Assembly: GCF_030687395.1 (NCBI RefSeq)
Contig: NZ_CP117430.1
Location: 310,001-374,000, forward strand
Direction: 5' to 3'
Source: Pseudomonas wuhanensis
GTDB taxonomy: Bacteria; Pseudomonadota; Gammaproteobacteria; Pseudomonadales; Pseudomonadaceae
DNA length: 64,000 nucleotides
The number at the start of each line of letters is the position of its first letter. The first letter of the stretch is position 1. Position numbers and translations under genes: made by a program. The notes below the pieces were generated by a model. It did no database searches and had not been told where the DNA came from. It saw nothing but the letters and a program-made list of their open reading frames with translations. Of this stretch, positions 45,594-54,644 are shown in pieces.

Positions 45594-48005
45594 CTATTGC
45601 CCTGAACGCGCTGGCAACAGCTTCAACGTACTACGGGTATTGGCTGTCACTTCTTCATCATTGAAATGCGCCTGGTAGTAAACCCCTTCGATATACGCCT
45701 CGGCCTGATCGGCATAGTGGCTGTCGAACGGCACGCCGCTCTGGCCGACCGGGTTGATGGTCAGGCTGTGGGCCGGGTCGGCGAAGTCGATCAGCCGCCG
45801 CGTCGACGGGCCGTAGGTCACGGGCCACGGCGCAGGGCCGATCTTGGCCGAGAGGTTGTTCGGCACTTCGTGGGTGCCGGGCGCCGCGAACGGGCCGACG
45901 TTGAAGATCCGCTCCAGCGGTTTCTGCATCCCTAGCGGATGGCCGTGAGTCAAGGTGTGCGCCTTGCCCCACTGCCATTGTGTGGAATCGGCGCCCAGGG
46001 TGATTTTGAGGTGAGCCATGCTCGCTTGCCAGGCCACCTTGACCGTATCGGCGCGGGTTTCCTTGCCGGGGGTGTTGCGGTTGTCCCACCACGGTGAATC
46101 GGCGGAGGCCGCCAGACGCGGCAGTGCGGCATCGATCACCCGGGTCGGGAGCAGCGTTTCGAAGAAGTCATTGCCCAGTTCATCGCGCAGTGCCGCGTCG
46201 GTGAGGTTGAACAGAAACTGGTTAAACAGCGTGGCGCTGATGGAGTCCAGCGGGTAATCGCCGCTCCACTGTGCCAGTTGCTCCACCCGTTTGAGCTCGG
46301 CGGGATCGCTCACCACTTCACGCAGTACCGGTAGCAACGGCGCCAGCAAACGCGGACCGTAGTCGGTGGTGGTGCCCAGTTGCAGCTTCTGGTTGGAATC
46401 GTTGTCCCACTTCACGTTCTTGTCACTGAGTTGACGATTGAGCTGCTGACCGCGATCAGCGAGGTTGTAGTAACCGGGAATTTCCATGCCGGTCGGCGAC
46501 ACCGGCTGGAAGTTAGCCGAGACGATATAGCCCCGCGCCGGGTTCTCTTCCTGTGGGTTGGCGCTGAACGGGTAAAAACCTTCCTTGTCTGCCTGAGGGG
46601 TGCTGCCGTCGAGGATGAACCCGGGCTTCACCCCGGCCGGGCGCTTGGGCAGCAGCGCCGAGGCCCACCAACCGATGTCGCCCTTGGCGTTGGCGTAGAC
46701 GATGTTCAGCCCCGGTGCCTGAACCTTGGCCGACGCGGCGCGGGCCTTGGCCAGGGTGTCGGCGCGGTTGAGCTGGTAGAAGCCGTCGAGGATCGGATTC
46801 GGCGTCTCGAGGAAGGCCCACCACATGGCAACCGGCGTCTTGCCGGCGGCGGTGCCGAGCGCATCGTTGATGATCGGGCCGTGGGGCGACTGGCGCAGGG
46901 TCAGGGTGACCGGTGACTGGCCTTTGACCGCGATCTGTTGTTCGGTGTTGACCATGTCGACCCACTGGCCGCGATACCAGACCTGGTTCGGGTTGTCCGG
47001 GTTGACCTTCTCGGCGATCAGGTCCAGATCGTCGTTCTGGAACATCGTCAGGCTCCAGCCGAAGTCCAGGTTGTGGCCAAGAAACGCAAACGGTACCAGC
47101 GCCTGATGGTAGCCATAGAGCTCGAAACCCGGCGCTGACAGGTGCGCTTCGTACCACACCGACGGCACCGAGAAGCGGATGTGCGGGTCACCGGCCAGCA
47201 GCGGTTTGCCGCTTTTGCTGCGGTTGCCGGAAATCACCCAGGCATTGCTGCCTTCGAATTGCGGCAGGCCATTGTCGGCCAGCGCCTGCTCACTCAAGCG
47301 GGCGAGGGCGTTCAGATCCTTCCAGTCATTGGCGGTGAGGGCCGGCGCAGGGTTGGCGCGCCCTTTGGCCAGCACGCCCTTGGGCTGCCAGTCGAGGTCG
47401 AAGATGTTCAGGTACTCGGCGCCCAGTTGGTCACGCACGTAAGTCAGCAACGGTTCGGTGCGAAACGCCGCGGCAAAGCTGTAGGCCATGTAGCCGGCGA
47501 TGCTGATGCTGTCTTCGGCGGTGAAAGGGCGCTTGGGGATCCCCAGCACGTCGAACTCTATCGGCGCAGCGTGGCTGTCCTGATATTGATTGATGCCATC
47601 CAGATAGGCTTGCAGAGCCTTCCACGCCGGCGACTGACGATCCAGCGCCGCCACGTAGCTTTCAGCCCGTTCGCGGATGCGCAGGCTGCGAAACAGTTTG
47701 TCGGTGTCGATCAGTTTCGGGCCGAGGACTTCGGCCAGCTCACCACGGGCCAGGCGTCGCATGGCTTCCATCTGGAACAGGCGGTCCTGGGCATGCACAT
47801 AGCCGAGGGCACGGTAGAGGTCGGTTTCGTTTTCGGCACGAATGTGCGGCACGCCGCGCACGTCGTAGCGCACGGTCACCGAACCTTGCAGGTGCTGCAA
47901 CTCCACCTGGCCCTGGCGCGTCGGTTGCTTGCTGTACACATACCAGCCGCCCCCGGCGACGAGTACGACGATCAGCAAGGCAAGTACGGTGAGGGCGCGT
48001 TTCAT
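45594..48005 (-). CDS. hacB: Penicillin/AHL acylase family Ntn hydrolase (HacB-like)
   Basis: An 803-residue self-processing amidase. An N-terminal membrane anchor or signal (about residues 4-21) precedes the alpha chain. The nucleophile of the beta chain is S253, in FEGSNAWVISGNRSKSG, where autocleavage G-S is expected. PHGPIINDAL and later LDGFYQLNRADTLAKARAAS are family segments. It lies just beyond the spu operon, like HacB of P. aeruginosa (as I recall), a quorum-quenching acyl-homoserine lactone acylase. Activity on lactones here is inferred; beta-lactam or other amide substrates are possible. The thioredoxin-like gene lies 103 bases upstream on the same strand. Confidence 0.88.
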   Translation of the reverse strand: MKRALTVLALLIVVLVAGGGWYVYSKQPTRQGQVELQHLQGSVTVRYDVRGVPHIRAENETDLYRALGYVHAQDRLFQMEAMRRLARGELAEVLGPKLIDTDKLFRSLRIRERAESYVAALDRQSPAWKALQAYLDGINQYQDSHAAPIEFDVLGIPKRPFTAEDSISIAGYMAYSFAAAFRTEPLLTYVRDQLGAEYLNIFDLDWQPKGVLAKGRANPAPALTANDWKDLNALARLSEQALADNGLPQFEGSNAWVISGNRSKSGKPLLAGDPHIRFSVPSVWYEAHLSAPGFELYGYHQALVPFAFLGHNLDFGWSLTMFQNDDLDLIAEKVNPDNPNQVWYRGQWVDMVNTEQQIAVKGQSPVTLTLRQSPHGPIINDALGTAAGKTPVAMWWAFLETPNPILDGFYQLNRADTLAKARAASAKVQAPGLNIVYANAKGDIGWWASALLPKRPAGVKPGFILDGSTPQADKEGFYPFSANPQEENPARGYIVSANFQPVSPTGMEIPGYYNLADRGQQLNRQLSDKNVKWDNDSNQKLQLGTTTDYGPRLLAPLLPVLREVVSDPAELKRVEQLAQWSGDYPLDSISATLFNQFLFNLTDAALRDELGNDFFETLLPTRVIDAALPRLAASADSPWWDNRNTPGKETRADTVKVAWQASMAHLKITLGADSTQWQWGKAHTLTHGHPLGMQKPLERIFNVGPFAAPGTHEVPNNLSAKIGPAPWPVTYGPSTRRLIDFADPAHSLTINPVGQSGVPFDSHYADQAEAYIEGVYYQAHFNDEEVTANTRSTLKLLPARSGQ

Positions 48006-48108
48006 GCAGACTCCTTGTTCTTTCGGGATTGCCGCCCGTGTGGGCTGCAAACGTGTAGCACAGACCTCCTGTGCCGGGCATTGCGGTCCTGGAAAAGTCG
48101 GGAATGCC

Positions 48109-48687
48109 TTACTTCCCCTCAGCAGGCCACGGGCAGTAGCAACCCACCGCCAGCGTGTGGGTGGCGTTCACCGCCCGGCCTTCATTCAGCGCTTGCAGAA
48201 TAGGCTCGATAAAGCTGTTGCTCGAATTGCAGGTCAGGCCTTCGCTGTAAGGACCGAAATACGCCAGCCGGCCACTGCGGTCCCAGATCGCCACCGCCGG
48301 GCTGGCGGGGATCTGTTCGGAACCTGGCAGGACAGTAATGGTTTTAAGGCGACTCAACGTGCTGGGCAATTGACCGTGGCTGCCGGGCTTTTGGACCGCA
48401 TAGAACTCGACGCCCTGCGGTAGATACTGCTCAACCAGTTCGGTCAGGTGTTGTTGGTTGCCGACATTGCACGGGCAGGCCGGGTCCCAGAAGTGCACCA
48501 GGCGAATGGCGCCGGGGCCGGCAAGTTCGTCCGGAAGGCGCAACGGGTCGCCGGAGAACACTGCTGTGTGCGAACTGAAGGCGCGCAAGTAGCGCCCCTG
48601 AAACCAGTCATAGGCGGCCCACAGCACGCCGGCGCACACAAGGGCGAGCAGGCTGGCAAGCAGTGTGGTGCGGTAGGCCGGACGCAT
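48109..48687 (-). CDS. Membrane-anchored thioredoxin-fold protein with CPC motif
   Basis: A 192-residue protein with one N-terminal membrane helix (TTLLASLLALVCAGVLWAA, about residues 7-25). The rest is predicted periplasmic and thioredoxin-like: LVHFWDPACPCNVGNQQHL gives a W-D-P-A-C-P-C motif in the place of CxxC, followed by a cis-Pro-type ASPAVAIWDRSGRLAYFGPY. The C-terminal segment adds AVGCYCPWPAEGK with two more cysteines. DUF6436 may be the formal family. The start at 48687 is chosen for the membrane signal. Upstream of hacB on the same strand, it may help fold or reduce that secreted enzyme; this is inference. Confidence 0.78.
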   Translation of the reverse strand: MRPAYRTTLLASLLALVCAGVLWAAYDWFQGRYLRAFSSHTAVFSGDPLRLPDELAGPGAIRLVHFWDPACPCNVGNQQHLTELVEQYLPQGVEFYAVQKPGSHGQLPSTLSRLKTITVLPGSEQIPASPAVAIWDRSGRLAYFGPYSEGLTCNSSNSFIEPILQALNEGRAVNATHTLAVGCYCPWPAEGK

Positions 48688-48784
48688 GAGTTTCAATCCT
48701 CGAAGGTCGGCTAGCTTGCCATGCTTGCCGCGACAGATGAATATCGCAGGCCCATAAAGTCCGTTTCGCGCTCTGGAATAGCCC

Positions 48785-49732
48785 ATGTCCGCCACTTTCG
48801 CCCCCGATCATTTGCGTGCCAGCCTGCGGCCATTGGCCGAGTGGCAGCCGCTGTCGACGGAGGCCATGGCCTATCAGCATTTTTATGGGCTGGATTTTCC
48901 CCAGCGACCCTTGCGCAGTGGCCTGGGGCGTTTCGAGGTCGATGGCTATGAAGTGGTCAGCCAGCTCTGGTGGCCCGAGCGGGCGAAGGCGACGCTGTTT
49001 CTGTTTCACGGTTTCTACGATCACACCGGGCTCTACCGGCATGTGATCGAATGGGCGCTGGACCAGGGTTTTGCGGTGATCGCCTGTGACCTGCCGGGGC
49101 ATGGCCTGTCCAGTGGCGAACGAGCGAGCATCAAGGATTTCGCCGAGTATCAGAACACCCTGCAAGGGCTATTGGCCGAGGCGCAATCGCTGGGCCTTCC
49201 GCAGCCCTGGCACCTGTGCGGGCAAAGCACTGGTGGGGCGATCGTGATCGATCATGTGCTCAATCAGGGCGCGAACAGTCCCGCCCAAGGGCAAGTGATT
49301 CTGTTGTCGCCACTGGTGCGGCCGCGAGCCTGGGGTTGGTCGCAGCTCAGTTATTACCTGCTCAAGCCGTTCGTCAAAGGCATCGCCCGGCGTTTCAGCG
49401 AGAACTCCAACGACCCTGACTTCCTGGCGTTCCTGCAAGCCGATCCGTTGCAACCGCTACGCCTGCCAACGGCTTGGGTCGGTGCGCTGGGGCGGTGGAT
49501 CAAGCGTATCGAAGCGGCACCGAGCAGCCCTCGGCGGCCGCTGATTGTGCAGGGGCAGGCGGACATGACCGTGGACTGGCAGCACAACCTTGACGTATTG
49601 CGGGGCAAGTTCGATCGGCCTCAGGTATTGATGTTGCCTGAGGCGCGGCATCATCTGGCGAATGAGACACCGGGGTTGCGGCAGGAGTATTTCGGGTTTT
49701 TGAGCAAGCGGATCAAGGGGCGAAATCTTTAG
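48785..49732 (+). CDS. Alpha/beta hydrolase (S33/monoacylglycerol-lipase-like)
   Basis: A 315-residue serine hydrolase with the oxyanion turn LFHGFYDHTGLYRHVI, the nucleophile elbow CGQSTGGAIVIDH (Ser near residue 142), a catalytic Asp in QGQADMTVDWQ and His in EARHHLANE. This is the pattern of lysophospholipase/monoacylglycerol-lipase-like serine aminopeptidases (Hydrolase_4). It is divergent from the thioredoxin-like gene. Substrate unknown. Confidence 0.9.
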   Translation: MSATFAPDHLRASLRPLAEWQPLSTEAMAYQHFYGLDFPQRPLRSGLGRFEVDGYEVVSQLWWPERAKATLFLFHGFYDHTGLYRHVIEWALDQGFAVIACDLPGHGLSSGERASIKDFAEYQNTLQGLLAEAQSLGLPQPWHLCGQSTGGAIVIDHVLNQGANSPAQGQVILLSPLVRPRAWGWSQLSYYLLKPFVKGIARRFSENSNDPDFLAFLQADPLQPLRLPTAWVGALGRWIKRIEAAPSSPRRPLIVQGQADMTVDWQHNLDVLRGKFDRPQVLMLPEARHHLANETPGLRQEYFGFLSKRIKGRNL

Positions 49733-49745
49733 TGGTAGTCAGGGT

Positions 49746-49841
49746 CTCATCGCGGGCAAGCCCGCTCCCACAGTATCTGTGCAAGTTCCCCATTTTGTGA
49801 CCAGTACAAAACCTGTGGGAGCGGGCTTGCCCGCGATGGGG
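49746..49841. repeat. REP doublet (REPIN)
   Basis: Inverted copies at 49747-49774 and 49812-49838, between convergent hydrolase and DUF2059 genes. Spacer about 38 bases. Confidence 0.9.
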
Positions 49842-49861
49842 ATCTGGCGGACACCGAAAAA

Positions 49862-50614
49862 CTACTGGGCAAGGCTCGACGTACTCTGCCCCACCGCCAA
49901 CCCCGCCCGAATCGCCGCCAATGCCGCTTGGTAGTAAGCCTGGCCTTCAGTGGACTCGGCAAAGGTCGCGAACTCTTCCAGCTCTTCATCCGACAGGTCG
50001 CGATAGACATACAGCAGCGTGTTGTTCAGGTCAGCGCCGATCTGCTCCATCAGGCGCTGGCGCTGACCGTTCAACATGCCTTGAGCCTGACCGCCACCGA
50101 GCAGGCCGGGGATCATCGAGCTCAGGCTGTCGGCCGCCACGCCCGCAATTGCCAGGCTGACTTCAGCGCCGGCCTCGCGGGCGGGCAGGGCCTGGGCCAG
50201 GTGGCCGATGATGAGTTGACGGGTATCGCTGGCCTGCATTTTCGGCAAGCCCTTGGCGTTTTTCGCCAATTGATCGCGACGGGTCGCCAGCAGTTCGGCG
50301 GCGACGATTTTCTTGCCCAGGGGCGATTGAAAGAAGGTCAATGCAGGTTTCGGGTCGGCAAGTTTTTTGCGCAGCTGCGCTTCGGCACGCTGATCCATGG
50401 CTTTGGGCGCAAAGCGCTGATTGCTGTTGTTGACCAAGGCCTGAAACACCGCTGGTGGCAGGCTGTTCTGGTAACGCTGCTGAGCAGCCGAGAGAGCATC
50501 GTTGAAATGCGCGCGTTGTTCTGGCCAACCGGCGACCTTGTACAACTGGTCGTGGCCGTCCGCCCAGGCGGGCAAAACGCAGAACATCAACAGTGAGAAA
50601 AGCAAGCGACGCAT
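49862..50614 (-). CDS. DUF2059 domain secreted protein
   Basis: A 250-residue exported protein: signal peptide MRRLLFSLLMFCVLPAWA, then a helical protein. The C-terminal DUF2059 region (about residues 190-235) has YVYRDLSDEELEEFATFAES and EGQAYYQAALAAI, family hallmarks. The start at 50614 is set by the signal peptide. It is divergent from the 2OG-oxygenase gene. Function unknown; periplasmic location predicted. Confidence 0.87.
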   Translation of the reverse strand: MRRLLFSLLMFCVLPAWADGHDQLYKVAGWPEQRAHFNDALSAAQQRYQNSLPPAVFQALVNNSNQRFAPKAMDQRAEAQLRKKLADPKPALTFFQSPLGKKIVAAELLATRRDQLAKNAKGLPKMQASDTRQLIIGHLAQALPAREAGAEVSLAIAGVAADSLSSMIPGLLGGGQAQGMLNGQRQRLMEQIGADLNNTLLYVYRDLSDEELEEFATFAESTEGQAYYQAALAAIRAGLAVGQSTSSLAQ

Positions 50615-50747
50615 AGGGACTCCTGTCAGCAGGCGACTATTCTCCGTGCGGCATCCGTACTTGTCGAGAATTCGTATCAGGTTGCGTGCCTTATCCGACC
50701 AATCCTCCGCTGCGCGGCTCTGTCGGATTTGCGGGCACAGGAATACT

Positions 50748-51380
50748 ATGCGCGCCATGCAAATATCCTCTGATCATCCGCTGCTGTTACGTATCGTCGA
50801 CGACCTGGCTGAGCGCGGCTGGTCGCAGCAGAATATTTTCCTGCCTCTGGATCTGACCCGAGCGCTGGCGGCCGAGTGCCGCAAACGTGCCGCCGAGGGC
50901 GAACTTGCCCCCGCCGCCGTGGGGCGCGGGCCGTTTTCGGAGATCCGCGAGGGCATTCGCGGTGACCATATCCAGTGGCTCGAACCCGGTCAGGTCGAGG
51001 CTTGCGACCGCTATCTGGGGTTGATGAACAGCCTGCGTGAGACGATGAATCGCAGTTTGTTTCTGGGCCTGGAAGATTTCGAGAGCCATTTCGCGCTGTA
51101 CCCGCCCGGTGCTTTCTACCTCAAGCATGTCGACCGGTTCCGCGATGACGACCGGCGCATGGTCTCGGCGGTGATCTACCTCAATGACGGCTGGCTGCCC
51201 GAGCATGGCGGCCAGCTGCGCATGTACCTCGACGAAGGCGTCGAACACGATGTGGTGCCCATCGGAGGATGTCTGGTGGTGTTCCTGTCGGGTGAAGTCC
51301 CCCACGAAGTCCTGCCCGCGACCCGAGATCGCCTGTCGTTGACGGGCTGGTTCCGCCGTCGTGGCAACGAGCCGTTCTGA
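50748..51380 (+). CDS. 2-oxoglutarate/Fe(II) oxygenase (SM-20 type)
   Basis: A 210-residue prolyl-4-hydroxylase-fold enzyme. The iron facial triad is H127-x-D129 (LKHVDRFRDDD) and H186 (VPHEVLPATRDRLSLTGWF), with R near 192 for 2-oxoglutarate. A second ATG 9 bases downstream (MQISSDHPLL) is an equally possible start. In this family bacterial members hydroxylate proline in proteins such as EF-Tu. The target here is not known. The DUF523 gene starts 2 bases after its stop. Confidence 0.88.
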   Translation: MRAMQISSDHPLLLRIVDDLAERGWSQQNIFLPLDLTRALAAECRKRAAEGELAPAAVGRGPFSEIREGIRGDHIQWLEPGQVEACDRYLGLMNSLRETMNRSLFLGLEDFESHFALYPPGAFYLKHVDRFRDDDRRMVSAVIYLNDGWLPEHGGQLRMYLDEGVEHDVVPIGGCLVVFLSGEVPHEVLPATRDRLSLTGWFRRRGNEPF

Positions 51381-51382
51381 TC

Positions 51383-51868
51383 ATGCAAAAGATTCTGGTA
51401 AGCCGCTGTTTGCTCGGTCACCGCGTCCGTTACGACGGTGGTGCCAGTGGGCCATTCAATCTGTTGGACCAGTGGATTGCCGAAGGCCGGGTGGTGCCGT
51501 TGTGCCCGGAAGTCGCCGGTGGTTTACCGACGCCAAGGGCTGCGGCGGAGATTCCGGGCGGGCAGGGCGGTGAAGTGCTTGATGGCCTTGCATCGGTCAT
51601 CACCACCGAGGGCGAGGACGTCAGTGCCGAGTTTCTTTCGGGCGCTTACCAGGCGCTGGAACTGGTGCAACAGCACGGCATCCGGATTGCCGTGCTCAAG
51701 GCCAACAGCCCGTCATGCGGGAATCTGTTGACCTATGACGGGACGTTCAGTGGTGTGAAGGTCAGCGGTGAGGGGGTTACCGCGGCATTGCTCAAGCGCC
51801 ATGGCGTGCAAGTCTTCAGCGAGCTGGAGTTGCCGCAAGCTGCACAGGCCCTGGCAATACTCGACTAA
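51383..51868 (+). CDS. DUF523 family protein
   Basis: A 161-residue protein starting MQKILVSRCLLGHRVRYDGG. The family has conserved cysteines: CLLG at residues 9-12, LCPEVAGGL near 41, and ANSPSCGN near 112. They could bind metal or a cluster. It overlaps or abuts the upstream oxygenase gene, so the two are likely co-transcribed. Function not established. Confidence 0.9.
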   Translation: MQKILVSRCLLGHRVRYDGGASGPFNLLDQWIAEGRVVPLCPEVAGGLPTPRAAAEIPGGQGGEVLDGLASVITTEGEDVSAEFLSGAYQALELVQQHGIRIAVLKANSPSCGNLLTYDGTFSGVKVSGEGVTAALLKRHGVQVFSELELPQAAQALAILD

Positions 51869-51885
51869 CAATCCACGAAACAAAC

Positions 51886-51980
51886 TTGTGGGAGCGGGCT
51901 TGCCCGCGATGACGGTCTTCCATTCAACATCAATATTGACTGTTATGGCCTCATCGCGGGCAAGCCCGCTCCCACAGGGT
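51886..51980. repeat. REP doublet (REPIN)
   Basis: Inverted copies at 51887-51911 and 51952-51979, between convergent DUF523 and binding-protein genes; the 40-base spacer includes CAACATCAATATTGA, related to the spacer at 59037. Confidence 0.9.
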
Positions 51981-51997
51981 TACTTGTCAGCCTTAAA

Positions 51998-52591
51998 TCA
52001 GGGTTTCGGCGCCACACCCGCATCCGCCCCAAACCACTTCTGCTCCAGCGTCTCCAGCCGGCCATCGGCCTTGATCCGCTGCAAGGCGTTTTCGAGGCTG
52101 GCATGAAATGCCGGGTTACCTTTCTGAAATGGAATCGCCAGGTCCACAGCCGGGGCGGTTTTCGGTTTTTGCTCCGTCAGCGACTGGACCAACAGGATTG
52201 AGCGCGGCGGCTCTTCTTTCTGCGCGATCAATTGCGCATTGGTGTGAATGTAAGGCTCGCTGAAGTCGAAACGATCCTTCAGGTCCGCGGTCAGTGGTAT
52301 GTGATTGATAGCGACGTCGTACTTGCCGCTTTCGACGCCGGTCAACAGATCGCCGGAATCGGTGACGACGAAGTCAGCCCGTACATCCAGCTCATTGGCC
52401 AGCAATTGACCCAACTCGACTTCGAAGCCGGTCAGTTTGTCGTCATCCTTGAAATTGAAGGGCGGCGTATTAGCCTCAAGGGCAATGCGCAATTCGCCGC
52501 GGTCGTTTACATCGTCCATCAGTTCGGCATGAGCCAAAGGGCTCAAAAGGGGTAGCAGGCAGATCAGGCCAGGCAAAAAGCGCATGGTCAC
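51998..52591 (-). CDS. Short periplasmic solute-binding protein (SBP_bac_3-like)
   Basis: A 197-residue exported protein (signal MTMRFLPGLICLLPLLSPLAHA). The mature part begins like amino-acid-type binding proteins: GELRIALEANTPPFNFKDDD, LTGFEVELGQLLANEL and DVAINHIPLTADLKDRFDFS. It ends with AIPFQKGNPAFHASLENAL and LEQKWFG. The central part (about 60-70 residues that form most of lobe 2) is absent between residues of about 128 and 150. The frame is intact, so it is either a stable short family form or an internally shortened gene. No transporter genes adjoin it. Confidence 0.78.
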   Translation of the reverse strand: MTMRFLPGLICLLPLLSPLAHAELMDDVNDRGELRIALEANTPPFNFKDDDKLTGFEVELGQLLANELDVRADFVVTDSGDLLTGVESGKYDVAINHIPLTADLKDRFDFSEPYIHTNAQLIAQKEEPPRSILLVQSLTEQKPKTAPAVDLAIPFQKGNPAFHASLENALQRIKADGRLETLEQKWFGADAGVAPKP

Positions 52592-52720
52592 TCCTTTGAA
52601 TTCATTTATTGCGACGCGCTGTTCAGGCTCGCTTTGCTATGGTTGTCGTGTGCCTTCGACAACGAATGGCCGTTAAGTTGTCACGGTCGAGCGAATTTTA
52701 CGGAAAAACTGGAGAAGAGA

Positions 52721-53146
52721 ATGAAAAGCTTTATGTCACGTGCAGCACTGGCTGGCCTGTTGCTGGGTGCATCGATGCTGGCAACGGCTGCTACGCCGGC
52801 TCCCAAAGGTGCAGAAGTGTCCATCGTTTCTCCTGCGGACGGAGCCACGGTTCCGCAAACCGTCGTCGTCAAGTTCGCGGTCAAGAACATTGCGCTAGCG
52901 CCTGCGGGCGATGTCACCAAAAACACCGGCCATCACCACTTGCTGATCGATGTCGATAAACTGCCAGCCGCCGGTGCACCAATCCCCAACGATGCCAACC
53001 ACCTGCACTTCGGCAAGGCGCAGACCCAGGCTGAAGTAAAGCTGACGCCGGGTAAACACACCTTGCAGCTGGAGCTGGGTGATAGCGGCCACATGCCGTT
53101 CGATCCGCCTATCGTGTCGGAAAAAATCACCGTCAACGTTAAGTAA
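52721..53146 (+). CDS. DUF4399 domain exported protein
   Basis: A 141-residue secreted protein. A signal peptide (MKSFMSRAALAGLLLGASML, cleaved after TATA) is followed by a beta-rich domain with VSIVSPADGATVPQTVVVKF, then GHHHLLIDVDKLP and DANHLHFGKAQTQ. The two histidine-rich turns (HHHL and HLHFGK) are conserved in DUF4399 and could bind a metal. A GGAGAAGAGA ribosome site precedes the ATG at 52721. Function unknown. It ends before a bidirectional terminator shared with serA. Confidence 0.88.
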   Translation: MKSFMSRAALAGLLLGASMLATAATPAPKGAEVSIVSPADGATVPQTVVVKFAVKNIALAPAGDVTKNTGHHHLLIDVDKLPAAGAPIPNDANHLHFGKAQTQAEVKLTPGKHTLQLELGDSGHMPFDPPIVSEKITVNVK

Positions 53147-53163
53147 CATTCGTCACACCCATG

Positions 53164-53193
53164 AAAAAGGAGACCCGAAGGTCTCCTTTTTTT
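53164..53193. terminator. Bidirectional terminator between the DUF4399 gene and serA
   Basis: A 12-bp stem AAAAAGGAGACC/GGTCTCCTTTTT with a CGAA tetraloop, A run on one side and T run on the other. It can stop transcripts from both sides. Confidence 0.92.
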
Positions 53194-53209
53194 GTCACTC
53201 AAGTCACTA

Positions 53210-54439
53210 TCAGAACAGCACGCGGCAACGAATGGTGCCTTTGATGTGCTGCAGCTTCTCTTGAGCCATTTCCGAGTACTCGGCATCGACGTCGATGACG
53301 ACGTAGCCGACTTTCTCGTTGGTCTGCAGGAACTGACCGGAAATGTTGATGCCGTTTTCGGCGAAGACCTTGTTGATCTCGCTCATCACACCCGGAATGT
53401 TCTCGTGGATGTGCAGCAGACGGTGCTTGCCAGGGTGAGCCGGCAGCGCCACTTCCGGGAAGTTCACGGACGATACCGAAGTACCGTTGTCGCTGTACTT
53501 GACCAGTTTTTCCGCCACTTCCAGGCCGATGTTGGCTTGCGCCTCAGCGGTGGAACCACCGATGTGCGGAGTCAGGATCACGTTGTCCAGGCCACGCAGC
53601 GGGCTTTCGAACTCTTCTTCGTTGGAGCGCGGCTCCACCGGGAATACGTCGATGGCCGCGCCGATCAAGTGCTTGTCCTTGATCGCGTCTGCCAGGGCGT
53701 CCAGTTCGACAACAGTGCCGCGAGCAGCGTTGATCAGAATGCCGCCCTTCTTGATGGCGCGGATTTCCTTCTCGCCGATCATCCACTGGGTGGCAGCGGT
53801 TTCCGGAACGTGCAGGGTAACGATGTCGGACATGCCCAGCAGTTCATGCAGGTTGCCGACCTGGGTGGCGTTACCCAGTGGCAGCTTGGTCACGGTGTCG
53901 TAGAAGTACACCTGCATCCCCAGGCCTTCAGCCAGGACCGACAGCTGAGTACCGATCGAGCCGTAACCGACGATGCCCAGCTTCTTGCCACGGATCTCGA
54001 AGGAGTTGGCAGCGCTTTTGATCCAGCCGCCACGGTGGCAGGAAGCGTTCTTCTCAGGAATGCCGCGCAGCAACAGGATCGCTTCGGCCAATACCAGCTC
54101 GGCGACGGAGCGAGTGTTGGAGTACGGGGCGTTGAATACCGCGATACCGCGTTCGCGAGCCGCGTTGAGGTCGACCTGGTTGGTGCCGATGCAGAAACAG
54201 CCGACAGCCACCAGTTTCTTCGCGTGATCGAAGATCTCTTCGGTCAGTTGAGTGCGGGAGCGAATGCCGATGAAGTGAGCATCAGCGATCTTTTCCTTCA
54301 ACTGGGCTTCCGGCAGAGAACCTGTGAGGTACTCGATGCTGGTGTAGCCCGCCGCCTTGAGGACGTCGACAGCCGATTGGTGGACGCCTTCGAGAAGAAG
54401 GAACTTGATCTTGCTCTTATCGAGAGAAGTCTTGCTCAT
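53210..54439 (-). CDS. serA: D-3-phosphoglycerate dehydrogenase
   Basis: A 409-residue NAD-dependent dehydrogenase, first enzyme of serine synthesis. The NAD-binding loop is GIVGYGSIGTQLSVLAE (about residues 155-171). The catalytic R-E-H triad is in NAARGTVVELDAL, the following helix/loop, and TPHIGGSTAEAQ. A C-terminal ACT domain (about 335-409, HENIPGVMSEINKVF) allows serine feedback. It is divergent from a D-2-hydroxyglutarate dehydrogenase gene; SerA of this type also reduces 2-oxoglutarate to D-2-hydroxyglutarate in pseudomonads. Confidence 0.96.
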   Translation of the reverse strand: MSKTSLDKSKIKFLLLEGVHQSAVDVLKAAGYTSIEYLTGSLPEAQLKEKIADAHFIGIRSRTQLTEEIFDHAKKLVAVGCFCIGTNQVDLNAARERGIAVFNAPYSNTRSVAELVLAEAILLLRGIPEKNASCHRGGWIKSAANSFEIRGKKLGIVGYGSIGTQLSVLAEGLGMQVYFYDTVTKLPLGNATQVGNLHELLGMSDIVTLHVPETAATQWMIGEKEIRAIKKGGILINAARGTVVELDALADAIKDKHLIGAAIDVFPVEPRSNEEEFESPLRGLDNVILTPHIGGSTAEAQANIGLEVAEKLVKYSDNGTSVSSVNFPEVALPAHPGKHRLLHIHENIPGVMSEINKVFAENGINISGQFLQTNEKVGYVVIDVDAEYSEMAQEKLQHIKGTIRCRVLF

Positions 54440-54644
54440 CTGCGTAAACCTGTGTCCCGGAGAAAAAATGGCAGGAAGGGAGCAGCCAGAGCTGACCCGG
54501 ACGGCAAGAAAGCCGTCGCCGCAGAACAGCCTTTGGGCACTATCCTGCGGGGTCGGTATGCTAGCATATGCACCCCGCTAAACACTCATTCCTGCGACGT
54601 GAAGCGTTCTCAGGATGACCATGAATTGTTCGAGAGTTCTGTCG

